Shown here: positions 58,701 to 64,000 of the stretch, piece by piece
How the letters are laid out: each line of letters starts with the position of its first letter
How positions within the stretch are numbered: position 1 is the stretch's first letter
Assembly (NCBI GenBank): GCA_903813345.2
Contig: CAIIXF020000007.1
Location: 27,378,698 to 27,442,697, forward strand
DNA from: Owenia fusiformis
Lineage: Eukaryota > Annelida > Polychaeta > Sabellida > Oweniidae
Length of the DNA stretch: 64,000 bases
Direction: 5' to 3'
Notes under the pieces: generated by a model
The model's database searches: none
The model's input: the letters and a program-made list of their open reading frames with translations, nothing else
Told to the model about the DNA's origin: nothing
Program-made: the position numbers and the translations under genes

Positions 58701-61700
58701 GATTAGGTTTTGGGTATGCTGGCTGAATTACATGGTGGCCATTTTGAATTTTTCAATTTGGCGGCCATTTTGAATTTTTCAACTTGCTCCAAATTGACCA
58801 ATTTTTTTTAAAAACATCTACAAGTTCTCAGAAGTTCAAATCTGACCTTAGATTTCAGATTTGACCTTTCATTCACCTTCAGTGACCTTGAAAAGGTCAA
58901 AAAAGTTGATTTTCTAAATTGATATTTTGGATTTAAATTTAGGTCAGCTTAATTACAAAACACCTACTGAGGTCTGAAAAAGTTAAATTTTCAAGGTCGA
59001 AGGTCATCAAATTAGGTCACAAACGATGTTATCTAAATTTTCCCAAAGTTCCAGACTACAAATAAATTCTTGTCATCAAAATTGCAGGAAAACCGCTAAC
59101 CTTGTCAACTTGAAATGTTTACAGATGCAAGAGCAGACTAGTGCCAAGGTCTGATTAGGTTTTGGCCATGCTGGGTAAATTGCATGGTGGCCAGTTTGCT
59201 CTTCAAAGTGCGATATTTATCACTGTGTGTCTTGTTTTTTTATTTGTTAAAATAAATAGCCATTCAGAAACTTACGAATGAATTGTATTTTTTAAAACCA
59301 AATTGAACATGACAAGATTTTAAGTGACTGTATCTCTAATATCTTAAATTGAAATAAAACAATATTTGAAAAAAAGCATTCATGAAATGAATTCATGAGT
59401 ATTGTGATTTGTATCCATTCATGGTATCTCTTGAAAGCCCATGATGGTGTACATCTTTTTTATTCACAGTAAAAACATTTGTTTACAGTATAATTGATTT
59501 CTTAGTCACTTATATAAATATATGATACATATTGATTAGAAATGGTACGGGGGCACCAGTATTATATGAAAAATAAAAATAGCTTAAAATGTGAGTGGTC
59601 TTCATGGTGTACATCTATCCACAAATGTTTTGATGTGTTTTAGGGAAGAAGACCGTTGTAGTGAACCACAACCCAGAGACTGTGAGCACTGATTTTGATG
59701 AATGTGACAGACTCTATTTTGAAGAGCTATCTCTTGAAAGAGTGCTTGATATATACCAGATAGAGGTATGTATGCATTTTATGGAAATTATTGCATTTAT
59801 TGAAATTTTCATTCACAAAAAGTGAAACTTCTTACAGTGGTATTTCATACATGATTCAATTTTCTCAATTTGTTTATTTCATAAACACACATACAATATA
59901 GTATACAATGAGTAGGTGACACAAGGGTTTGTGTATATTCCCAATATAGATTAGATTATGTTTATGTAATTTGAACATATCCTCAGGAAATCTCATAAAG
60001 AATTACTGATGTACTTCAACTACTAATAAAAAGACTTGCAATGAATGCCTTAGCTATAACTGAAGTCTTATGTGAAAATACTCGAAATTTCAATTCCAAA
60101 TTTGAAATTGTTGCACCTATTATTGTCTGAGAATCACTTGCATAATATTGATTTTCTTGTATTTAAGGCAAGTAGTGGTGTAATGGTATCTGTTGGAGGC
60201 CAAATACCCAATAACCTGGCCCTTCCGCTCTATCACAATGGTGTGAAGGTGCTTGGAACCAGCCCACTTATGATTGACAATGCTGAGGAAAGATCTGTGT
60301 TCTCTGCTATACTAGATGAGATTGGTTGTGATCAGGCACCATGGAAGGCACTTTCGTCACTGGTATGTCAAACCTTAACTATTGATTAAAAATTTTCTTA
60401 TAATCAAGCCCTGCGGATACAGTTCCTATCTTTATCAATTCCACAGCTTCTGGTTAGAAGATAGCTCTAGATTTCAAATTTAATTTTTTTGCTCATCCTT
60501 TTGAAAAATGATCTTGAGAGTAACTGGTAACTTTAATTATTATGTTTTAGGATGAAGCTTTGGACTTTGCGGCCCATGTAGGCTACCCCTGTTTATTGAG
60601 ACCCTCATATATCTTGAGTGGGTCTGCGATGAATGTTGCTTATGGGCCTGAGGAGCTGAAGAAGTTTCTAGTGGAGGCCAGCCAGGTGTCCCAGGAACAC
60701 CCTGTAGTTATCACCAAGTTTATACAGGGTGCCCGTGAGATAGAAATGGACGCAGTTGCACGGGATGGAAAGGTCAGTGTCAATATTGAAATGATGAAAG
60801 ATTGAAATGTTGTTGATTAAATATTGATTATTTTGTAAATGTATGAATATATGTTTCTTTGATTGTAATTAGGTTAGACTTTTACCTTTTTAATTATTTA
60901 ACCATGGGTGAAACTATAGAACTATTCCCAGGGAACTCAGAAATCCTAAGCAGAGTGATATTTCTATTGCAGGTTGTAGGCCATGCTATATCAGAACATG
61001 TTGAAAATGCTGGTGTCCACAGTGGAGATGCTACACTCATGCTACCCACCCACAGTGTTACTGATATACAGAAAGAAAAGGTAACTGGACTTTTGAATTA
61101 ATTCAAAATTTATACTGGACTTCATTTCAAACTGTAAAAAAGAAATTCTGAATTACATCTTGTAATTTTATAATAAGTATTTGAGTAACACAAAACATAC
61201 TTGGCATATATAGACCAATAATATATCATTTTATTTGCACTGATGCCCTTTTAAGGCCAAAATCCAACAATTACTATTTTAATTACAGTAAAAGTAGTAA
61301 TGGAGTAAGAAAATAAAACTACATTCTTCAGATAACATATATACAGAATATCACATCATTTTGAGTGATATCATTTTTATCGCCGAGTTGATATCAAATA
61401 TCAACACGAGTGAGCGAAGCGAATGAGTGTTGATATTTGATATCTACGAGGCGATAAAATGATATCACGAGAAATTATGTGATATTGGGTTTATCCCATG
61501 ATTACGATCACCTTGTGATATAGTTCGTCATAAATACAATTTTTTAATCGTTATTTAGCAGCCTTCTACTCAAATTATATACACAATCGTTATTTAATAC
61601 ACCAATGAAACTTAAAGAGAATAAATTAACGGACCTATTTTCTCAAAAGAGAATAAATTATCTGACCTAATTTCCAACAATATTGTGGCGCGAAATGCAA

Positions 61701-63927
61701 ATGTGATATCACACAGATATGCGTGAGATAAACGATATCACACGCATATGGGTTTGATAAACGATTTTCTGGAAAATATCACACGGATTTCAATGATATC
61801 AGAAATATCAGTAGCTGTTATTGTACAGATAACACATTAATCATGGGATAAATAGAGGATATCCTATGATTTATGAGTGATATGATTTTTATCCACGAAT
61901 GGATATGATATCTGCACGAGCGAGCGTAGCGAGAGAGTGTAGATATCAATATCCATGAGTGGATTAAAATCATATCACGAGTAAATCATAGGATGTTCTT
62001 TTTATTCCATAGTTAAAGTCATCATTAGAATCGTCGGAAATTAAGTTATTTAATTCGAATTTCCAAACGATCCGGCGATGTTGACACTTAGCCTCGTTTT
62101 GAGTCTGAAGTAGCAAAAATCCATAAACCATCGCATACGACGTCGTATGTCATGGCTAAAAAACCGTATGTTATGGTTAAGTGAAAATTTGTCAAAAATA
62201 TCATATTTTACCACTGATTACGAAAATACCGTTTTTATTTTCACATGTTATCCTATGAATATCATGCTAACTATGGAATAAATAATGTTACTTTGATATA
62301 TGGATTCTATATACTGATCATTAGATTATGTAACATGTCAGCCGTTTCATTTAATATGTTCTTTTAATGCAACTATAACCAAATGTGATGTGTTCTTTAC
62401 TGCATCATTCCAGGTCATAGAGATTACAAAGAAGATTGCTGAAAGGTTTGAGATCAGTGGACCGTTTAACATGCAGTTCCTGGCACGAGGCAATGATGTC
62501 AAGGTATGAATGCAATCAGTACCTTATTTATGTTTGAGGATTTCACTACATGGCTATAATGCAGCGACATAAGAAATCTTAGTTCCGAAAATTCTTAATC
62601 CATTTTCTTAATCCATTTTCTTAACACATTTTAAAATAATACAGTAATACTAGTCAAATAGTCAATGTGCAATAGCCTGTTTATTTTATGTGTTATTTCT
62701 GTATGAAAAATGAAATAAAATTACTTAGAAATTGAAAAAAATGTTACTGTATATCTGTATCTGTTGTCTGCCTTCAGGTGATTGAATGCAATCTCAGGGC
62801 ATCTCGTTCCCTCCCCTTTGTCTCCAAGACGATAGGTACTGACTTGATTGCTGTTGCTACCAAGGTGATGATGGGAGAGGAACTTGATATAGCCAGCCTC
62901 CCAACCTTAGACAACCCACATAACCCAACAGATTATGTAGGAATCAAGGTAAAGAGAGATATCTTTAACATGAGAAATGTTATATTTATCCCTTCCCTTA
63001 TTGTTTAGATTATGGACATTAACTTTCATGTAATCATTAACTATACATAGCACCTCTTTGAGGGAAATTGTTTAAAGTCTGGTAAAATTTATACATTGAT
63101 AATTGACGGATTGATTCCTATGAGCTTATGATGGGCTAAACTGCTGCTTTGATACTTATATTCCTTTCCTTCTGAATTAAAATCTCTACTGTTCCAGGCC
63201 CCCATGTTCTCATGGCCAAGGCTACGAGGTGCTGACCCACTGCTGAGGTGTGAAATGTCATCCACAGGAGAGGTATGCTTTATAATCAATAGAATGTCAC
63301 ATTGAACTTTTTGAAATGTAAATGTATCACCCGACTCAATGTTTTTCTTAACAGGAAGCACATGCAGTTGCAAATAACCCTTGCTAATGAAAGGCAATAA
63401 TACATTATATCAACAATTTAATAACTGAGTAGATTGCCACCTACTATGTCTTATTATGTAAACCATATATATTATTAGCAATAAATGAATTGAATCAAGA
63501 TTGTTTAAAGTTTAACACACTTTAAGAAATGATCCATGGATTTTCCAGGTGGCATGCTTTGGTACTAATGTGTACACAGCATTCTTGAAGGCAATGATGT
63601 CTACAGGTTTTAAACTGCCCAAACCTAATGGTAACATTCTCATAGGTAAGCACCAACATTCACGTGGCACAGTACCGTGCATTACCTTATTTACAAACAA
63701 TCAGAAGAAGAGATACACTGTACTATTTAAAATCATTGACAGAACTGACTGTTGAAAATTGTAAAACTTGTTTGGCAAAGTTTTTAATTGAACATCAAGC
63801 GAATGATTATTATTTGATGAGTTCATTATCAAAATTTTATATTTTTTTTTATATTCCAGGTATCCAAGCTTCATTCCAGCCTGTTTTCCTTCCCGCTGCC
63901 AAGAAATTTCAAGAGTTAGGGTACAAT
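34659..63927 (+). CDS. CPS1: Mitochondrial glutamine-type carbamoyl-phosphate synthetase (CPSase III/CPS1), 3' partial
   Basis: Makes carbamoyl phosphate from bicarbonate, 2 ATP and glutamine-derived ammonia. 31 exons give 1,392 in-frame codons; vertebrate CPS1 has 1,500, so about 100 remain outside. Order: Arg-containing hydrophobic leader (residues 1-45, mitochondrial type), small-subunit N domain, class I glutamine amidotransferase, first ATP-grasp half, oligomerisation region, second ATP-grasp half, start of the allosteric domain. The glutaminase nucleophile is present (Cys about residue 297 in GICMGN; His381 and Glu383 in FHPEA), whereas ureotelic vertebrate CPS1 has Ser there. This points to CPSase III. 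Two cysteines ten residues apart (about 1330 and 1340) match those near the N-acetylglutamate region of CPS1. The leader and CPS1-like sequence argue against CAD. Function is inferred from homology. Confidence 0.96.
36066..36574. mobile_element. hAT-like MITE, about 509 bp
   Basis: Ends CAGAGATCACGGTAGA / ..CTATCGTGATCTCTG; flanks TACAATA (36,059) and TACAATG (36,575) look like a decayed target duplication. No transposase. Confidence 0.78.
36580..36716 (+). repeat. Acceptor-linked repeat (copy 7)
   Basis: TGTCACCACC, TTGTTATAGAC, CTGTAACAAATGGCAAG and TGACATTTTGCAT in order. In CPS intron 1, abutting the element at 36,066-36,574. Confidence 0.75.
37875..37998. mobile_element. Short TIR element (CAGGTCTGTAGCCAG ends)
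   Basis: Ends CAGGTCTGTAGCCAG / CTGGCTACGGGCCTG; relative of 4,449-4,605. Confidence 0.75.
38060..38580 (+). repeat. Diverged tandem triplication, about 245-bp period
   Basis: The block GAAATGATTGGAC..TTTCCTCATATATTTTATAG and ..CCAATC.TAAGACA recurs near 38,069, 38,316 and, more decayed, 38,510. Confidence 0.7.
38975..39084 (+). CDS. CPS1: CPS exon 2: small-subunit N domain
   Basis: [20 protein letters not shown].. to FNTGLTG, the typical start of CPS small subunits. Phase 0 in, 2 out; donor GTTAGT. Confidence 0.95.
39405..39549 (+). CDS. CPS1: CPS exon 3
   Basis: [20 protein letters not shown].. and IVGNYGVPS, core of the small-subunit N domain. Phase 2 in, 0 out. Confidence 0.96.
39830..40075. 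repeat. Repeat in CPS intron 3
   Basis: GTACCAATCTGTATTGCTAC and its inverse GTACCAATACAG.. with the shared end TTCAAATCATTCAATAACTT, also at about 22,980. Confidence 0.6.
40117..40263 (+). CDS. CPS1: CPS exon 4
   Basis: [20 protein letters not shown].. and [17 protein letters not shown]. The GIDTRMLT motif is diagnostic of CPS small subunits. Phase 0/0. Confidence 0.96.
40759..40851 (+). CDS. CPS1: CPS exon 5
   Basis: [20 protein letters not shown].. to AEVSGN, closing the N domain. Followed by a 2.85-kb intron. Phase 0/0. Confidence 0.94.
40852..43703 (+). other. CPS intron 5 (2.85 kb)
   Basis: Apart from the 42,748-42,857 tandem repeat, no element end or exon recognised. The patch 43,450-43,630 is more GC-rich than its surroundings, with no function assigned. 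Confidence 0.7.
42748..42857 (+). repeat. Tandem repeat, about 3 units of 48 bp
   Basis: TTGCCCTTGGAAAGATCTAT.. AGATATGTTTTAGGGC repeated about three times. Confidence 0.88.
43704..43922 (+). CDS. CPS1: CPS exon 6: start of glutamine amidotransferase
   Basis: [20 protein letters not shown].. and [11 protein letters not shown], the oxyanion-hole region of class I amidotransferases. The acceptor ..aatattcaag has a weak pyrimidine tract but gives the right phase. Confidence 0.93.
43998..44659 (+). repeat. Minisatellite in CPS intron 6
   Basis: About 60-bp units built from TTTGATCTGTTGATTGA and TTGTTGGTTTAAATGTT, about ten copies, some arranged as 120-bp dimers. Array sequence resumes at 45,847 after a large insertion. 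Confidence 0.9.
44660..45843. mobile_element. Element inserted in the minisatellite
   Basis: Ends TCCCATCGAACGAA / TTCTGTTCGATGGGA; a CCGT/ACGT tract (44,703-44,780); then four to five diverged units of about 120-150 bp (ACTCGAAAAGTAGTGGAGCG.. and GGCCATTTTGAAAAATGGCC). No coding sequence. Confidence 0.82.
45913..46016 (+). CDS. CPS1: CPS exon 7: glutaminase nucleophile
   Basis: [20 protein letters not shown].. The Cys of GICMGNQ is the nucleophile that attacks glutamine; human CPS1 has Ser here (GISTGN). Its presence predicts glutamine use. Phase 0 in, 2 out. Confidence 0.97.
46365..46847. mobile_element. TIR element with 24-bp perfect ends
   Basis: TTTATTATGCACCTCATT.. and its exact inverse ..AATGAGGTGCATAATAAA, 483 bp apart. 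No coding sequence. Confidence 0.85.
47060..47201 (+). CDS. CPS1: CPS exon 8
   Basis: [20 protein letters not shown].. with SQNHGFA, the conserved amidotransferase loop. Phase 2 in, 0 out. Confidence 0.95.
47478..47640. mobile_element. Short TIR element (ACAGTGAAACCT ends)
   Basis: Ends ACAGTGAAACCTATAAAGTG / ..GACAGGTTTTACTGT with GTGGAACACC units between. Confidence 0.7.
47677..47754 (+). CDS. CPS1: CPS exon 9: catalytic His-Glu
   Basis: [20 protein letters not shown].. FHPE holds the His and Glu of the glutaminase triad. 26 codons, phase 0/0. Confidence 0.96.
48177..48272 (+). CDS. CPS1: CPS exon 10: small/large subunit linker
   Basis: [20 protein letters not shown].. to ATKIE, the bridge between the amidotransferase and synthetase parts. 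A 25-bp part (48,226-48,250) reappears in the tandem array of the next intron. Confidence 0.93.
48335..48640 (+). repeat. Tandem array carrying a piece of CPS exon 10
   Basis: About four 74-bp units. Each includes GACTGAAATCATCAAGCC.. matching exon 10 (48,226-48,250) with about one mismatch, joined to intron-like GTTTAATATAGGCGATGC. Confidence 0.9.
48767..49052 (+). CDS. CPS1: CPS exon 11: first synthetase half
   Basis: [20 protein letters not shown].. and [11 protein letters not shown], the opening of the CPS large subunit. Phase 0 in, 1 out. Confidence 0.97.
49308..49355 (+). repeat. Acceptor-linked repeat (copy 8), 3' half
   Basis: GTCTGCAACAAATGG..GTGGTGATATTTTGCATG and TTAATGCCTTGT; ends 15 bp before CPS exon 12. 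Confidence 0.75.
49371..49528 (+). CDS. CPS1: CPS exon 12
   Basis: [20 protein letters not shown].. and [15 protein letters not shown]. An acceptor-linked repeat ends 15 bp upstream of the acceptor. Phase 1 in, 0 out. Confidence 0.95.
49946..50074 (+). CDS. CPS1: CPS exon 13: ATP-grasp 1 glycine loop
   Basis: [20 protein letters not shown].. with ALGGLGSG, the flexible glycine loop of the bicarbonate-phosphorylating site. Phase 0/0. Confidence 0.95.
50225..50510. repeat. Deleted copy of the 53.0-53.8 kb element
   Basis: TTTTTCCAGTCAACCA.CTCA..TTTGTCACTCACCT and the GCAGAATTTCTG.GCAGA end match 52,974-53,776. Confidence 0.65.
50624..50768 (+). CDS. CPS1: CPS exon 14
   Basis: [20 protein letters not shown].. 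and [13 protein letters not shown], the conserved ATP-grasp strands. Phase 0 in, 1 out. Confidence 0.96.
51509..51585 (+). CDS. CPS1: CPS exon 15
   Basis: [20 protein letters not shown].. 77 bp, phase 1 in, 0 out. Matches DSVVVAPAQTLSN of vertebrate CPS1. Confidence 0.95.
51831..51963 (+). repeat. Acceptor-linked repeat (copy 9)
   Basis: TGTCACCACTTA.., TATTATAGTCTCCTAC and AGGTGGTGACATTTTACATG. In a CPS intron, 366 bp before the acceptor. Confidence 0.75.
52044..52247. mobile_element. Short TIR element, about 204 bp
   Basis: CCAGAATATATTCTTTC..ACCCCCTGC against the inverse GCAGGGGGAAGAAGGAG..ATTCTGG. Confidence 0.7.
52330..52463 (+). CDS. CPS1: CPS exon 16: ATP-grasp 1 metal site
   Basis: [19 protein letters not shown].. 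and [19 protein letters not shown]; the Glu and Asn of EINARLSRS bind Mg2+. Phase 0 in, 2 out. Confidence 0.96.
52726..52924 (+). CDS. CPS1: CPS exon 17
   Basis: [20 protein letters not shown].. with [17 protein letters not shown], a strong CPS signature. Followed by a 2.6-kb repeat-filled intron. Phase 2 in, 0 out. Confidence 0.96.
52974..53776. mobile_element. TIR element, about 800 bp
   Basis: Ends CATCCTAGTATTCCG / ..AAAACTAGGATG; ends rich in GCAGAATTT. Non-coding. Confidence 0.65.
54134..54620. mobile_element. Two fold-back segments
   Basis: 54,134-54,470: TCACATGATTAGG..AAGCATTTTGATTGG and its inverse. 54,484-54,615: GTTTCAGCTTATGTGATACA and its inverse around CACTCAAGCTTCGCTTTCGTG. 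Confidence 0.75.
54625..55054 (+). mobile_element. 430-bp repeat family, copy 2
   Basis: Same order and ends as copy 1; retains the 81-codon ORF with five replacements. Confidence 0.9.
55056..55484 (+). mobile_element. 430-bp repeat family, copy 3, tandem to copy 2
   Basis: Starts directly after copy 2; a 1-bp loss (GGAAATTCG for GGAAAATTCG) breaks the ORF. Confidence 0.9.
55541..55717 (+). CDS. CPS1: CPS exon 18: oligomerisation region
   Basis: [18 protein letters not shown].. to [22 protein letters not shown] is typical of the join into the middle domain. Phase 0/0. Confidence 0.95.
55925..56043 (+). CDS. CPS1: CPS exon 19
   Basis: [20 protein letters not shown].. to KDLGTHT; the IDPWFL pattern matches the CPS middle domain. 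Phase 0 in, 2 out. Confidence 0.94.
56458..56599 (+). CDS. CPS1: CPS exon 20
   Basis: [20 protein letters not shown].. and VKPWVKQ. The frame runs on into the intron minisatellite if the donor GTGAGT is missed, but exon 21 continues the family sequence. Phase 2 in, 0 out. Confidence 0.95.
56640..57330 (+). repeat. Minisatellite in CPS intron 20
   Basis: About 15 highly alike units of 45 or 47 bp (GTGAACACACTGTGTTCTTG..CAGTACACTCATCC), so expected to vary in copy number. Begins 41 bp after the exon 20 donor. Confidence 0.95.
57570..57635 (+). CDS. CPS1: CPS exon 21
   Basis: [20 protein letters not shown].. 22 codons, phase 0/0; matches IDTLAAEYPSVTNYLY of vertebrate CPS1. Confidence 0.95.
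57976..58192 (+). repeat. Acceptor-linked repeat (copy 10) with internal triplication
   Basis: Family ends are present, but the middle (TTGTAGTATTCAAC..TTTGTGGATGG..TTCGGCCAATGG) is repeated three times in tandem. Ends 28 bp before CPS exon 22. Confidence 0.8.
58221..58344 (+). CDS. CPS1: CPS exon 22: second synthetase half
   Basis: [20 protein letters not shown].. and [10 protein letters not shown], the opening of the carbamate-phosphorylating half. An acceptor-linked repeat ends 28 bp upstream. Confidence 0.96.
58398..59240. mobile_element. Element related to the GTCCGTCCG class, copy 2
   Basis: Starts ATCGCACTTTGAAAAAGTGC and ends CTTCAAAGTGCGAT.. (inverted). Three direct units of TCAACTTGAAA..ACAGATGCAAGAGCAG; the middle matches 33,110-33,370. 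Confidence 0.78.
59644..59765 (+). CDS. CPS1: CPS exon 23
   Basis: [20 protein letters not shown].. and [15 protein letters not shown], conserved in all large subunits. Phase 1 in, 0 out. Confidence 0.96.
60168..60362 (+). CDS. CPS1: CPS exon 24
   Basis: [20 protein letters not shown].. and [18 protein letters not shown]. 65 codons, phase 0/0; acceptor ..atttaag. Confidence 0.95.
60551..60772 (+). CDS. CPS1: CPS exon 25: ATP-grasp 2
   Basis: [20 protein letters not shown].. with LSGSAMNV (glycine-loop place) and [10 protein letters not shown]. Phase 0/0; donor GTCAGT. Confidence 0.96.
60973..61080 (+). CDS. CPS1: CPS exon 26
   Basis: [20 protein letters not shown].. and TLMLPTHSV; the [13 protein letters not shown] motif is diagnostic. 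Phase 0/0. Confidence 0.96.
61335..61851. mobile_element. Hairpin-rich element in CPS intron 26
   Basis: Long stem around GATATCAAATATCAACAC / inverse with loop GAGTGAGCGAAGCGAATGAG, then TTTATCCCATGATTACG near 61,490 and its inverse near 61,843. Confidence 0.72.
61852..62281 (-). mobile_element. 430-bp repeat family, copy 4, inverted
   Basis: Reverse complement of copies 1-3, beginning ATAGAGGATATCCTATG and ending CATGCTAACTATGGAATA. Abuts the preceding hairpin-rich element. Confidence 0.9.
62414..62503 (+). CDS. CPS1: CPS exon 27
   Basis: [20 protein letters not shown].. to GNDVK, end of ATP-grasp 2. Phase 0/0. Confidence 0.95.
62778..62948 (+). CDS. CPS1: CPS exon 28: ATP-grasp 2 metal site
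   Basis: [20 protein letters not shown].. The ECNLRASRS motif supplies the second metal-binding Glu and Asn. 57 codons, phase 0/0. Confidence 0.96.
63198..63272 (+). CDS. CPS1: CPS exon 29
   Basis: [20 protein letters not shown].. FSWPRL and the Cys of LRCEM (about residue 1330) match CPS1. Phase 0/0. Confidence 0.95.
63549..63645 (+). CDS. CPS1: CPS exon 30: start of allosteric domain
   Basis: [20 protein letters not shown].. The Cys of VACFG (about 1340) is ten residues after that of LRCEM. Phase 0 in, 1 out. Confidence 0.95.
63860..63927 (+). CDS. CPS1: CPS exon 31 (last in window)
   Basis: [20 protein letters not shown].. to GYN, first strand and helix of the MGS-like allosteric domain. 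Donor GTAAGT; the rest of the domain and the stop are outside. Confidence 0.93.
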
Positions 63928-64000
63928 GTAAGTGTTAAAGAATTCCTCAAATCTAAATTTACCTTCACTTCATCAGCAAATTAACTTCTAAATATAAACA

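Noticed and set aside
34659-63927. CAD (pyrimidine multi-enzyme) instead of CPSase III
   Set aside because: Mitochondrial-type leader, closer match to CPS1 throughout, and the cysteine pair of CPS1-type enzymes. The DHO/ATC part of CAD would be downstream and cannot be excluded by direct view.

Overview
The window is nuclear DNA from an animal. It is AT-rich, with short exons split by GT-AG introns of about 0.1-4 kb, and densely seeded with non-autonomous DNA transposons and tandem repeats. The protein sequences look metazoan and fit a marine invertebrate (deuterostome or lophotrochozoan). I cannot name the species.

Region 1 (about 1-22,450, + strand) is a DNA topoisomerase II gene, entered after its first exons. 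I trace 33 coding exons from the ATPase N-box (VNAADNK) through the transducer, TOPRIM, winged-helix with catalytic Tyr, coiled-coil gate and an acidic/basic C-terminal tail, to the stop at 21,291-21,293. With one member of each exon pair, the frame closes over 1,575 codons plus stop. The outstanding feature is two separate pairs of tandemly duplicated, equal-length, intact exons. One pair (3,117-3,254 / 3,514-3,651) encodes the QTK-loop part of the transducer. The other (8,032-8,146 / 9,240-9,354) encodes the TOPRIM/winged-helix junction. They look like mutually exclusive exons giving up to four isoforms. Exon 24 also has a long in-frame read-through ORF followed by AATAAA, suggesting an alternative 3' end that would remove the basic/acidic tail.

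Region 2 (about 22,450-34,658) is intergenic. I see no gene there. It holds fold-back elements, a perfect 45-bp-arm GC-rich hairpin, terminal-inverted-repeat elements, a 430-bp repeat family and a TCCG-rich element.

Region 3 (34,659 to the window end, + strand) is a carbamoyl-phosphate synthetase gene with a mitochondrial-type leader: 31 exons and 1,392 codons. About the last 100 codons lie beyond the window. The glutaminase Cys-His-Glu residues are intact (GICMGN, FHPE), so it should be the glutamine-using type III enzyme, not the ammonia-only CPS1 of ureotelic vertebrates. Its introns carry minisatellites, one derived partly from the neighbouring exon, and one large element inserted inside a tandem array.

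One short repeat family (TGTCACCACC...TGTTAATGCCTTGT) has ten copies, all in the sense orientation. Five of them end 15-36 bp upstream of a 3' splice site, in both genes. This may mean the repeat supplies branch-point sequence or is introner-like. The two genes have no evident functional link; they are neighbours on the same strand.
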